Source: Stereum hirsutum FP-91666 SS1
Lineage: Eukaryota > Basidiomycota > Agaricomycetes > Russulales > Stereaceae
Direction of reading: 5' to 3'
DNA: 64,000 nt
Assembly (NCBI RefSeq): GCF_000264905.1
Contig: NW_006763135.1
Location: forward strand, 1,591,179-1,655,178
Part shown: positions 21,900 through 32,354 of the stretch, one piece after another
How positions within the stretch are numbered: position 1 is the first letter of the stretch
Layout of the letters: every line of letters begins with the position of its first letter
Notes under the pieces: model-generated
Told to the model about the DNA's origin: nothing
What the model saw: only the letters and a program-made list of their open reading frames with translations
Database searches by the model: none
Position numbers and translations under genes: made by a program

Positions 21900-23724
21900 C
21901 TAAACGGTACACTCTTCCCCCGTCAACGTCCTCACCGCCCTCCTCAAAAACATCCCCGCCTCAATCTCAACGACTTTACACCCTCCCTCTCCCTCTCCCT
22001 CCGAACCCACCGTCCTCGTCACAGTCTCCCCGTCCCCACCGGTGCACTGAGCCGCCACACCAACATACACCCCACTCCCCACCACCTCAACCTCAAACAG
22101 ACTCACCTCCCAACCTCTAGGTACCTTCCCATCCACAGTGAACGTCCCATCGACCTTCTTCCCACCCCCACCACCACCCGAAGACCCCGCATCACCGACA
22201 CCGACACCGACACCGACACTGGCACTAGAACTAGAATGGTTAACGCTAACGCATTCGATCCGAGCGAAATCGAAACCGAGCCCAAGTCCGAGCGCTTTCG
22301 TGTATGCTTCTTTGAGCGTCCAGATTTGGTAGAAGGTCTTTAGCGCTTCGTGTGTTGGCTTGGATGGATCGAGGAGGAAGGCGGATTCGGAGGGGGTCAG
22401 CTGGTTTGTGTGTTTTGTGTGTTTTGTGTGTTTGTGTGCACATTTCGTGGCGTGTCACGTCGGGAGTATGTATTGTCCGTGCCCGATCGACAGGTCGAGT
22501 GAATGAACCATAAAATTGATTGCGGTGGTTTTTGTGGGATGAAGAGTATGGTTAGTTGGTCTCTGTTTATGCGGGGCGTAGGGAGAGAGATGTGTGATGT
22601 GTGATGTGTGAAGGGAAGTGGGGAAGGAAGGAAGGAAGGAAGGAAGGAGTAGACTTGGCTGGATGGGGATAATGAAATCGGGCATAGATGCAGAAGATTG
22701 ATGCAACGCTAATGCGAATGCGAATGCGATGCGATGGAACTCGGGGCCGACTAGCTCAGGCCGGTATTGGGTATGATACGATTTCAGGATTTCAGGATTT
22801 CAGGCCCGAAGCTCGGGGATAAGGGGGGTACGGGCGTCGCGGTAGAGATCAGGGGGCGACGAGGAAGTGAGGAATGAGAGTGTGAGTGGATCAGGGGGGG
22901 CAATAAGAAAGGTATGGTCGGAACGAATGGAACGATATCGGGAGGGTATGGCGTGGTTGGTGCGATATGCCCGAGTCAAGAAGGAGGTGTGAACGATTCA
23001 GAACGAGAATGAGACGAGCGCTTACCGCCTCTCCTACGGTGCGTACAAAGCTGCGAAAGGGCACTCGCAGCGGGAGTTGACACTTCATGATGTCGACGCC
23101 GAGACGACCGGCTCGCGCAGAATCGCCATCGCCATGCACGTCGGTATTCGAGTCCAGTGGGCCGAGGACCATGGCCACGAGTTCATTGTCATGAGATACG
23201 TTGAAGGCAAGGCGGGGGTTGAGATCTGGCGTTGTCTGTCGTACGGTGTAAATTTAGGGTTGGGTTGACAGCCAAGCAATTAGCGTTCACTTCATGAAGA
23301 AAGTTAAGACGTAGGTGTCTAGATGGTCGATAGGATGCGAGGCCCGAAGATCGAGGACGCACAAAGTACGGTTTGCCAGCGTCCGTTTTGTCGAATGTTA
23401 TGGACTTGGCGGGGACGCCTCGCTCGCTGAGGAGCACTCGAGGGAGCAGTCTACCAATGAGGCAGCCTAGTGGTATTCTATATCGGTCACATGCTCTGTT
23501 CCATAAGTCTCCAGAGGCCACAAAAACGCACGACAAGAGTCCTCTCTGCGGAAGAACCGCTTAATGCGGGCCACAGAGTCATCATCCACCAAGCTAAGGC
23601 CGCGTTGGTAAAGCTGTCAGCAAACAGGGAGTCGATTTCAATCACTGCCAGATGCAAGACGGAGAACTTAAGTACGAACAGGTTCCGAGAGTTTCGTAGG
23701 ATGGGTGACGACCCATACCTCCAT
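21900..23724 (-). CDS. 4'-phosphopantetheinyl transferase, Sfp/Lys5 type
   Basis: This enzyme class moves phosphopantetheine from CoA to carrier proteins; in fungi the Lys5/NpgA type activates alpha-aminoadipate reductase (lysine synthesis) and secondary-metabolite synthases. The first ATG gives MEVWVVTHPTK. After introns come LSLVDDDSVARIKRFFRRED, GRLLPRVLLSERGVP and the CoA/Mg-binding motif GVDIM. The second signature, WTLKEAYTKALGLGLGFDF, follows, so both metal-binding motifs are present. The C-terminal part carries Gly/Ser-rich and Glu-rich low-complexity inserts (for example SASVGVGVGVGDAGSSGGGG). A 625-bp intron (22401..23025), full of short repeats, separates the GVDI exon from the LTPSES..WTLKEA exon. 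It is divergent from the PfkB gene (264 bp). Confidence 0.9.
22622..22648. repeat. GGAA tetranucleotide microsatellite
   Basis: About six uninterrupted GGAA/GAAG units lie within the long phosphopantetheinyl transferase intron. Confidence 0.9.
22781..22804. repeat. Three tandem ATTTCAGG units
   Basis: Three perfect copies of the octamer ATTTCAGG follow each other inside the same long intron. Confidence 0.9.
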
Positions 23725-23988
23725 GCTGGAGGATCCCAGCCTTGCTCCCGAGATGGTCAAGAACAAGCTTCGTAGCCGGCTGATTAGATTAGATCGTCGC
23801 TCAACTAAACATTTGATCGGTGCCTGTCGTCCTCGGTTATCTTATCTATAGCAGCAGTCATTTCATGGCCCTGGTCCTTCCGCCATGGCACTCAACTCCG
23901 TCCACTTTCCTCATTTCTTTTACTCACCTTCAAGTGGCCTGCATTAACTTCACCGCCACGTCCTAACACCCTCATTTATAGAACAGCA
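23725..23988. promoter_or_regulatory. Divergent promoter region, phosphopantetheinyl transferase / PfkB kinase
   Basis: These 264 bp separate two divergent start codons. The plus-strand side is C/T rich shortly before the PfkB ATG. No specific factor site was identified. Confidence 0.45.
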
Positions 23989-25504
23989 ATGTCTTTCCGG
24001 GACTTTGTAACGCTTGGGTTATTCATCATCGATGAGTTCAAGTTCTTGGACGAGAATGGCGAGCCAACAGGACGAAAAGCTTCACCATCCGTACGATTTT
24101 ATTGGAAGCTTGCTGCAACATCAGACGTACTACTTACTGCTACGATGGTTAGATTGGTGGTGGAGGCACATTTGCAGCTGTCGGCGCCCGTATATGGTAC
24201 GCTCTTTCTGCTTCATCCCTGATCACAACTTAAACCCCTTTGCGCACATAGGTTACCTGCCGACCAAGTCGGCGGAATAGTAGACAAGGGTCATGATTTC
24301 CCCTCAGACGTAGACGCGCAACTCAAAACCTATGGAGAAGATATGTGGCTCTTCAGGGAGAATCTTGACAGACAGACGACGAGGGAGTTGAGCATTTACA
24401 GAGGAGAACATAGAGGGTCCGTCTCGCCATCTACACCTGAGGCACACGATATGCTGACAATGGAAACTTGCATGACATGATGTGCATTTCTGCAGCTACG
24501 AATATCTTTCCGGACCACGAATACAGCTAAGTCCACGAGATCTCATCGGGACAAGGATGGAACGCCCCAAAGCCTTGCACTTCTGCTGTTCGCCCGCACG
24601 AGCGAAGGACATCACGAGTCAGATCAAACTAGTCGAGGACTGGCACCCTACGACGATTTGGGAGCCTTTGCCCGTGAGTTGTTCACTCTGTTGATATGAC
24701 CGCCAAGAGGCTGAATGAACGCTGTGGTTCCAGAATTTCTGTATACCAGAATATTTGCCTGCTCTCACCGAGGTATTACCTGCGATCTCCATCCTCAGGT
24801 GAGCCTGCTTTACTTTACCCACACCTCGACCTGGATCTACGCCTCCAGCTTTCGTTTCCGACCCGACATAAACTCGTCCGTCATTATTATAGCCCAAACG
24901 CCGAAGAGAGCTTCGAACTCCTCTCTCTACCATCCACTGTATCCAAATCCACCGTTGAGCACGCCGCTACCAAGCTCCTCGACCTCGGTGTCGGCGCCGA
25001 CGGGACTGGCTGGGTGATCATACGTTCCGGAGGCTTGGGTGCGTATGTGGCGTCTAGGGGGCGTAAGGGAGAGTGGATTGAAGCATTTTGGAAGGATCAG
25101 AGCAAGGTGGTGGATGTGACAGGTGAGTTCAGAGACGCATCGTCATGCGGGTGGGAGGGAACTCTTTGAGATGAGTTGTTTTCGTGAAATAGGAGCGGGT
25201 AACAGTTTCCTCGGAGGGCTTGGTGCAGGGTTGGCATTGACGGGTGGGGATGTTGTTCAAGGTGCGTTCGTGACTGGTTTTGTATTTAATCACCAGGCCC
25301 AATGACGACCGCACGAAAAAAATGACAGCGACATTCCACGCCACGATATCAGCCGCATTCACCATCGAGCAACAAGGCCTTCCCCGCCTGACCTCTTCAC
25401 CCTCATCCTCGTTCTCAGAAGAATCTTGGAACGACGACACTCCACGAAGGAGGCTCGAGGACCTCCGGGCGCACCATCCTCATCTGCTCTCACACTCGAA
25501 CTGA
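23989..25504 (+). CDS. PfkB-family sugar kinase, Mak32-like
   Basis: The protein opens FVTLGLFIIDEFKFLDENG, then IGGGGTFAAVGARIWLPAD, the N-terminal PfkB pattern for substrate binding. The C-terminal PfkB signature appears as GAGNSFLGGLGAGLALTGGD. In canonical members this motif is (D)TxGAGDxF with a catalytic Asp; here the Asp position reads Asn (GAGNSF), as is usual in the Mak32 subgroup. Six or so exons were joined: the segment WVIIRSGGLGAYVASRGRKG precedes the signature and ATFHATISAAFTIEQQG follows it. Yeast Mak32 is needed for propagation of the killer M1 dsRNA satellite, with unknown enzymology. The protein is therefore probably a kinase-fold protein whose activity is uncertain. The ATG at 23989 is the first in frame. 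Confidence 0.87.
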
Positions 25505-25765
25505 GACCGAGCTACAGAAAGCTCGTGTACAACACTCAAGAGGCACACGTAGAATAATGATAACACGAATAATAAGCAAGAGGAGACAGGTATTACAAAC
25601 GTACTGAAAGTGCAGGGGGCCATCTGGGCGGCTTGTCGGACGTATGCGGAATAGTGATACAGTAGGGTTTCAATCGCCGTGTGTAAGGCCAGCGGCGCAG
25701 CCTGAGGTTATGGAATGGTCCAATGCGAATGTCATGAGCGGAGTGGAAGGTCATTCGTCTATTCA

Positions 25766-26512
25766 TCATTGCTGCGTTGACTGGAAGCGAGCACGACTTT
25801 GTGCGAAGAGGGCCTCTTGTTGAGCTAGTAGCTCTTCCTCTGTAAGCCCCGACTGCTCGAACTTCGAGACCTTCTTTTCCCGGTCCTGGATATGGGCGGT
25901 GTTAGAAGAGTATGCCGCATCATGCCTACAGTTTGGCAAGATATATTGACGCACCTTTTGCAGTTGTTTGTGGTCTTTCAGCACATCCTCCACCTCGTCC
26001 TTGAACTTGTCGAACCCCAGCCGCTGTATATTGACGTTCCATCGCAAAGATTATCTCGGTGACTTTGTAGCTGGAGAAGACAAACCTTGAGCGCGCCGAT
26101 GATGTGTTCTGGTGCGATCGTTTTCTTCGACTCTTGTTCGCAGATCTCGTTTGCCTCGGAAGAGATCAAGTGAATGAACTCTGTATCAAGAACAACACAG
26201 AATTTGACTAGTCAGTGACGGTATGGAAAGGCGTTACGGCGGGGGAATGGCCTCTTCACCTACACAACACTCGATGACCAGATCACGCGTGTCCTTCGCG
26301 CATGTCACATCATTTGGCAAGAGTTCTAAGAGTTCGAGATGATTAGTTTACGAGGAAGTACCAACAAAAGAATGTGATATGATCAGCAAGCTGATATTCT
26401 GAGAAGGAGCGGGGTATTCAGACGCACCTGCAATCATCTTCGCGACAGTTGCCTTTGGTAGGGATAAATCATCGTCTGGCGGTGGACCGGAGTGCCCTTC
26501 GCGGTCGGACAT
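25766..26512 (-). CDS. NCB2: Negative cofactor 2 beta subunit (Dr1/Ncb2)
   Basis: NC2-beta pairs with NC2-alpha (Drap1/Bur6) through a histone fold and binds TBP on DNA, blocking TFIIA/TFIIB entry. The translation is MSDREGHSGPPPDDDLSLPK, ATVAKMIAELLPNDVTCAKD, TRDLVIECCVEFIHLISSEA, NEICEQESKKTIAPEHIIGA, then LKRLGF. This is the full histone-fold core, strongly conserved. DEVEDVLKDHKQ and a C-terminal QQEALFAQSRARFQSTQQ tail follow. The family is about 140-180 aa; this model is about 145. Five introns of about 60-90 bp interrupt the histone fold. It is divergent from SmF with 211 bp between starts. Confidence 0.95.
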
Positions 26513-26723
26513 GGCTCAACAACAAGAAAAGTATAGATATATATGATAGGACAAGGCTACTGTGCCGCGCGGGGGTGGAAATGGGAGGCCTTCACGGCCG
26601 AGGGGAAGGTTTATATAGGTTTATATCAGTATGCACCGAACGGGTCCCATTTCCAAAGTCCGCGCGCGCACGGCCGCACGTGGACGAGTTCTTCGTCTCG
26701 TACCTTCGTTTGCGACGTCCATC
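26513..26723. promoter_or_regulatory. Divergent promoter region, NCB2 / SmF
   Basis: This 211-bp stretch separates the two starts. It contains TAGATATATATGATAG near 26532-26547 and two GGTTTATAT words near 26609-26628. These could be TATA-like elements for one or both genes. Confidence 0.5.
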
Positions 26724-27277
26724 ATGTCTGCCGTGCGTGTCTTCTTGCTGTTTTCTCTTCCAGTTCCTCTAAAGAAATCTGTGGACCGATATGATATATA
26801 TACTGACGCGTACTCATTGGTGATTTTCGTCTTTTCGTTTAGGTCAACCCAGTCAACCCAAAACCTTTCATGCAGGAGCTGACGGGCAAGCCAGTGTTCG
26901 TCAAGCTGAAGTGGGGATTAGAGTACAAGGGCTTCTTGGTCAGCACAGATGGCTACATGAATCTTCAGGTGCGTCTTATTCTGCCTGAATCTTATGATGT
27001 AGCGTGAGCGCCTAATAATAGTGTGGCTCCTTAGCTTGCGAACACTGAGGAGTTCCAAAACGGGGAGTCGACGGGTACACTGGGCGAGGTATTCATTCGG
27101 TTCGTATATCTCTTTCTTCTCATGTCGTGGAAAACAAGGTCTCTAATTGTGGTTTTGGTATGTCTTTCTAGGTGTAATAACGTGTTATACATTATAAGTT
27201 TCCTATTTACTATCTTGCACGAGTGTAGCAACTAACATTCGTCTTCGTTTCTGCACAGGGAGGCACCAGCCGAGTAA
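26724..27277 (+). CDS. SMX3: Small nuclear ribonucleoprotein SmF
   Basis: SmF is one of the seven Sm proteins that ring U1, U2, U4 and U5 snRNAs. The exons are 26724..26732, 26843..26968, 27035..27099, 27172..27193 and 27257..27277, which close in frame to 80 aa. The protein reads [55 protein letters not shown] and REAPAE. Sm1 and Sm2 motifs are complete, including the RCNNVLYI end of Sm2. The usual length is 75-90. The first exon encodes only MSA. The final intron has no GT..AG solution giving an SmF C-terminus; it fits only as AT..AC (see separate entry and finding). The identity is firm; the last intron is an inference. Confidence 0.95.
27194..27256 (+). other. Putative AT-AC (U2-type) intron in SmF
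   Basis: The sequence between codon ATT (Ile of VLYI) and AGG (Arg of REAPAE) begins ATAAGTTTCC and ends TTTCTGCAC. ATAAGT is the standard GTAAGT donor with A at the first position. A branch-like CTAAC lies at 27232-27236, 21 nt before the end. The U12 branch consensus TTCCTTAAC is absent, so this would be the rare U2-dependent AT-AC class. The alternative GT donor at 27198 with AG at 27258 shifts frame and adds about 70 unrelated residues. Confidence 0.75.
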
Positions 27278-28320
27278 ACGCAGTGCATCGAATACTCATG
27301 CTAACGACTGCTCTCATGGTAGTCCACCTCACTTCGGCACGGCATGTCGAAGAGGCGAAAAGCGGATCGTCGAGATCTGGCGATGTATCAGTATACTTGG
27401 AGATGGTGAACGTGGTGTTGGCATGGATGTTCTCCCTGTATTCTTCCAATTGGTGAATCAACGCTTGCCCGTACGTCTCTGGTAACTTTCGTTTCCAACC
27501 GCTGGCCACCTACCGTGAAATTGCTCCCGCCAATCCTCCCGCCACACCAGCGTTCAAAGTACCCGCGTCGTGATCTGCCATCTTTCATATGCCCTTCCAG
27601 CGGGCCAATGTAGACGCCAAAAAGTCACTGGATCCATCGAAACACCGCTGGCTGACTGGACTGTGAACCCAACGCGCTTAACCATGACTTATCCCACTTG
27701 GCAGACTTTGTTTTTGGCATTCTGCCCTACTAGTGAGTACAATCTGGACGTTTCGTTGACATGTGCAGAGCGTCGGGCAGAAGAAAGACAGGAGAATGTT
27801 CCCAAGCCATCAAAGATTTCAAGATGCCACGTTGAACGCTTGGGTGCCATTCTCCGAACCGGCGTAGCCGGTGTGGATGAGACAAGATACGGCCTTGTGT
27901 TGGATCACTTATGGAGACGATACGCGCGGGTGAAATTGTGAGCACAATAGCATGGCGCTGGATGGAATGAGAGTTCGCTCGCAAGTGACGACCGTGAACC
28001 CAACAATTGCTCGCCACAATAAGGCCCGCGGAAAGGGGCAAATGGCGGTGTTGGGTACCATGGCACTATGACCACCTGAATATTCTGAGACCTGTGGTGA
28101 CTTGTATATGGAGTGAGAATCGCAAGCGGCCAAATACGAGATATCTGAGCGTTAAATGTGGCTGTAGTACTAGTGTGTAGAGGGGTTGACTCGGATAAGT
28201 AGGCGGGCGGGCTGTGTGCCTTTCCTTTACTGCTCCCTCGCTCCGGCCACTCCGCGTGCACCGACCCATTATTTCTCGTCCCTATCCGTCCTTGTTCCCG
28301 ACATCCACCACGACATCCCC
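27278..28320. other. Stretch between SmF and the Zn2Cys6 gene; possible small minus-strand gene
   Basis: The plus-strand frames here have no features. On the minus strand an ATG at about 27584 opens MADHDAGTLNAGVAGGLAG, a glycine-zipper-like segment ending AISR before a stop. A second minus frame (27210..27509) reads KRKLPETYGQALIHQLEEYR and looks protein-like. They could be two exons of a small membrane protein, but I found no acceptable splice junction between them, and the second would overlap the last SmF exon antisense. A minus-strand frame at about 28070-27905 lacks features. No confident gene call. Confidence 0.3.
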
Positions 28321-31300
28321 ATGGCCCACCAGACCAAGAAGAAGCGCGTCGACGACCAACAAGTCCCCGTCGACGTCGGCCAACGTCCAGTGCAGTTGCA
28401 GAGGAGAAGGGTTTGGAGAGCCTGCGAGAGTTGTAGGTGCGCATACCTTCGTCAGCCCTCTTATCCTACTCAGCTCAGTATCTGAACCTTGCCTACCCGG
28501 TTCTTAGGCGGAAGAAGATTAAGTGTGATGGAACCGAACCAGTTTGTTCTCAGTGCTCGGCTTCAAACTCTCAGTGCGTTTGGCTGCAGACCAAAGACAG
28601 GGCGGCTCTCAGTAGACAGTGCGCCTAAGTCCATCCTATTGTTTTCAGTGCCTGTCTCACACGAAATCCATCAGCTATGTCCAGGAGCTTGAGGCCCGTT
28701 TACTTCACATGGAGAACATCTTCAACCAGTTAGCCCCTGTCATTGGCGAGCTGGGACAGAACGCGGACGGTACTCCGGTTCTCTCTTTGCCTCAAGGTCT
28801 ATCTATCTCCGCCGCCACAAACGCTGCCAGCACCTCTGTTGTTCACCAATCTACCGTCGACAACGACCGACAGTGTCAGCCAGCTGTTCAGACATCCAAT
28901 TCTAATCCAGAATCTCCATCTTCTGTCAAGATCGAGGACGATGTTACTGATTCTCTTGGTCAACTCACCCTCGACGAGCATGGCCACATGCGATGGATAG
29001 GGGGTTCCTCGACGATGTCCCTCATACAGTCGTTCAGGGCGGCGACAGCTTCGTCCCAGTATCGTCTATCGCCTATGTCTGATAACGATCCCAGTACACC
29101 CGCGGGAAACGCAAATAAATTATACTTCCCGGCCTCTGTCTTCTTTGGCAAAGTCCGCGCGCTCCCTGGTCCTGAGGAAGTTGAATATCCTGAGCGAGAT
29201 TTAGCGGATGCACTGGTACGTACGGCCACGAAATTCAGAGGGGAATGTAAATGCTCATATCCTCACAGGTTCAAGCTTACTTCTCCAAACTTCATTTCCT
29301 AATGCCAGTCCTCGACAAGCCGTCATTTATGCGGCAGTACGAATATCTTATGGACAGGACGACAGACCCCAACCTTGCTCGTACTGAAACTGCTTTCATC
29401 TCTCTTGTTTTTGCCGTATTCGCATGCGCCGCTCAACTCGTTGAGGACCCAAGGCTCAAGGGGGAGAGGCCAGACGACGGAGGCATGGGTATGCTATATT
29501 ACGAACGGTTGGTCTGACCTATATTTGTCTTCTTACATTGACTTACATTACTTTGATAGAGCTCTCATCCTTCACTACATCAGTCATGCATCAATCCAAA
29601 TGTCTCATGTTCAGTGTTTTGTTCTGATGGCCTCATTCTTGTGCTCTGTCAACTGTCTACCCCAAGCGTGGCTCTTGATAGGACAAGCCGTACGCATGGC
29701 TCAAGACCTAGGATACCACGTACGTGGTCCCTATACGAAGTGCTAACGTGATGCAGAGAAACTGATACTATGAACCAGCGATCTCCACGACGTCTTATGA
29801 TCAGCTCAATCGAGAAGGAGACTAGACGTAAGCTTTGGTGGGGAGTATACACTCTCGACCGAATGCTTGCCCTTTCACTAGGCCGTCCATTAGGCATCGA
29901 GGACTGCGACTGTGATGTCGAGCTCCCGGTCAACGTCGACGACGGAAGCCTCCCCGACTATTTCGCAGGCGCACCAATGACCCAGGAGTCCGAAGAACTT
30001 TCGCTCATGACGGGCTTTATCTATCTCGGAACGTTATATGTGATCGCTGGGAGAGTCATGCGTCAGGTCTATAGCGTTAACTTGATGAGCACGGACAACC
30101 TGGAACCGGAAGGAAGGGCACAACTGCAGCGCGACGTCGAGATCCTAGATAAGGAGTTGACCAAGTGGCTGGACGATCTGCCCGTCGTGTTCAAGTCGAA
30201 TCCGGTGAACGAGAGCCAGGTGTCCATGGGAGCCGTGCTATGTAGCCACTACTACTCCGTTCTGACTGCCCTGCATCGGAACCTCCTTCCCGTCAAACGC
30301 GATCAGCCTATCGCCCCGCGTTCCACGGCCAAAGCAGTATCCTCTGCCCGTGCATGCATCCGCCTCGCGCCGTTTATCAAGAGTGTCGTGCCTCCATCCC
30401 ATCACCTGGCCTTCTTCATCCAGCATCTTTTCAGCTCCGCAGTCATCATCTTGCTGTACGCTATGCACGTTACAGATCCAAAGGCCGCAGATTTGGCCAT
30501 GAACGAGGCTCAGAGTTGCCTGCCGGCTCTCGAATCATGGGAAGGCCATTGGCCTGGAGCTCGGAAGTGCAAGGAGTTGCTGGAAGAACTTATGGCCACC
30601 GCACGCGAGGCCATCCAGTCGGCGCAGATGAACCCGAATACCGAGGGATCTCGACAGTCCAATTCGCCGGCATCTCAACCTTCTTTCTCCGTACCTCGTA
30701 GTATGGAGGAACGCAGTCGCAAAGAGTCACTAACTGCACGGACCTCTTCGACCGGGCGGCCCATCAAGACTCCTGGAAAATTGAGTAGGAATCTGTCGCC
30801 CGATGCTGGACGTGCGTCCAGACAAGGCCAGCCTGCTTCTGCTCTACGATATCAGGGTAAGCCTAGTCCCATTCTCATGAACTGGGTTGCTATATTAACG
30901 CTATTTTTGCTGTGTACTCCCAGCTGGTCAGCGTGCACGCTCGACGTCTCGCAAACGTGGTCACGACGACCCCGAAGGACCCGATCAGCCTGGCCCTTCG
31001 AGTCCGTATGGCCTATCTTTCCCTCTTTCGTTCAACGGTGGGAAGACCCTGACCTCGCAAGAGTCGCCAACGTCTCAGACCTACCCATCGCCTCCTATGG
31101 CGCACATCGACACAGTTAATGATCATAACTCTGGGATGATGGCTGGACCGCCTCTGTTTGGCACCATGAACCCGCCATTATCGCCCATGTCGCGGGCCCC
31201 ATCTGGCCACTCATCTTTTGAGTTCGACTTTTCAATACCCTCAACGGCGTCGAATCCAAATCCGTTCGCTCAACAGAATGCAGAAACTGTGCAGTGGAAC

Positions 31301-31687
31301 GGTCAAGGTGGTCATTCCAATGGCACTAACGGCATGAGCATCTTTACGAATGGCGGACAGGGCAACGACAACATGTTCCAGCCCACAGCAGCGTATGATA
31401 TTTCCTCCTCAGCCCTCGACTCTTCCTTCTTCCCGTACGATAACAACACATCCCAGCTTGGAGTCGGATTTCCTGGCATGGCGTCCATCGCACCTTCGAC
31501 TCACTTCCCAGCACCAGGACTGCCGTTCCGTGGGCTCGATTTCATTCGGAACTTCGAGACCGGGAATGAGGGATATCAGGCGCAGGACTTGGGGCACGGA
31601 TTTGATGCTGGTGCATTTAGGATGGACCCGGAGATTGGGTTCAGTCTGGCGGATTATACGAATTTTGACCAACCGAACGGACAGTAA
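28321..31687 (+). CDS. Zn(II)2Cys6 transcription factor with fungal-specific regulatory domain
   Basis: Seven exons sum in frame to 1002 aa: 28321..28436, 28508..28618, 28675..29215, 29269..29507, 29560..29719, 29779..30856 and 30924..31687. The N-terminal zinc cluster is CESCRRKKIKCDGTEPVCSQ plus CSASNSQC, that is C-X2-C-X6-C-X6-C-X2-C-X6-C with all six cysteines present. A coiled dimerisation stretch follows (HYVQELEARLLHMENIFNQL). The fungal_trans domain runs from about residue 255 (QAYFSKLHFLMPVLDKPSF) through ETRRKLWWGVYTLDRMLALS and LGRPLGIEDCDCDVELP. The C-terminal third is Ser/Pro/Asn/Gly rich with an NLS-like STSRKRGHDD and a hydrophobic-acidic end typical of activation domains. The target pathway is not readable from sequence; a XlnR-style sugar regulator is one possibility only. 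Confidence 0.93.
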
Positions 31688-32354
31688 CAGTGACTTGTGT
31701 CGGGTATGTAATGAATCTATGGACCTTTCTGCGACCTTTGCTTCGTTTCGCTTTGTGAGGTGTTGTCCATAACACGCTAACGACCTATGCCTCGTCTCTT
31801 CGTTCTGTGCATGCGCATGGGTTTTGCGTTCTTACGCACAATCGTCACCCATGGACATTGCTGTTTTCTCTGCACTTCTACGTATATCTGTACTCGTATA
31901 TGTATGCGGAAGTTTTATGTTGTTTTGCTGTCTTTGAGGGGGGAGAATGAATACATTGTACATTAGTTTTGTCAGTGTTCTTGTACGCGTTACTTCCACG
32001 GTTTTTTTCAGCCGGGGTATACGTTATTTAGAACTACCTTATAACCTTGCTTTTACTTCGTTTACTGTACTTCATACTTCTATGCCAGTTTCTCTTTTCG
32101 CACCTTGACTTGTGTAACTCCGTCATGCTCGTCGAGTGCTCAGCGCTCAGGCTCCAGCTAACAATCTGTGGGCCACAGTGGAGAAAGGCTCAGCGCGTGG
32201 CGAGAAACGGAAGCAACTGAAGACGCCGGCAACTTGTAGCCGAACCGGGGTATGCCACCGGAACCTGCTAAAGTGCGGGGTAGAGCACATTCAAGTTCGC
32301 CTTGTTCACAACCACGACCAGAATCTTTGCTTGAACACTTCGTAACTCACATTT
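31688..32354. other. Intergenic stretch between Zn2Cys6 and ACAD genes
   Basis: This 0.67 kb contains the 3' UTR of the regulator (T/G-rich, 31700-32080) and the promoter of the dehydrogenase. Short frames only; nothing recognised. Confidence 0.5.

Larger units (their letters stand above)
22401..23025 (-). other. Repeat-rich 625-bp intron of the phosphopantetheinyl transferase gene
   Basis: The donor GTAAGC (at 23025) and acceptor ACCAG (at 22401) join VRTVGEA to LTPSES in frame. The intron holds five short tandem arrays: a TGTGTTTTG-type array next to the acceptor (about 22407-22438), GTGTGAT units (about 22590-22611), GGAA units (about 22622-22648), AATGCG units (about 22709-22726) and three ATTTCAGG units (22781-22804). 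I saw no coding frame with features in it. Confidence 0.75.

Noticed and set aside
22400..23025. Nested gene within the phosphopantetheinyl transferase intron
   Set aside because: Its frames are short and made of simple repeats; no domain or start context.
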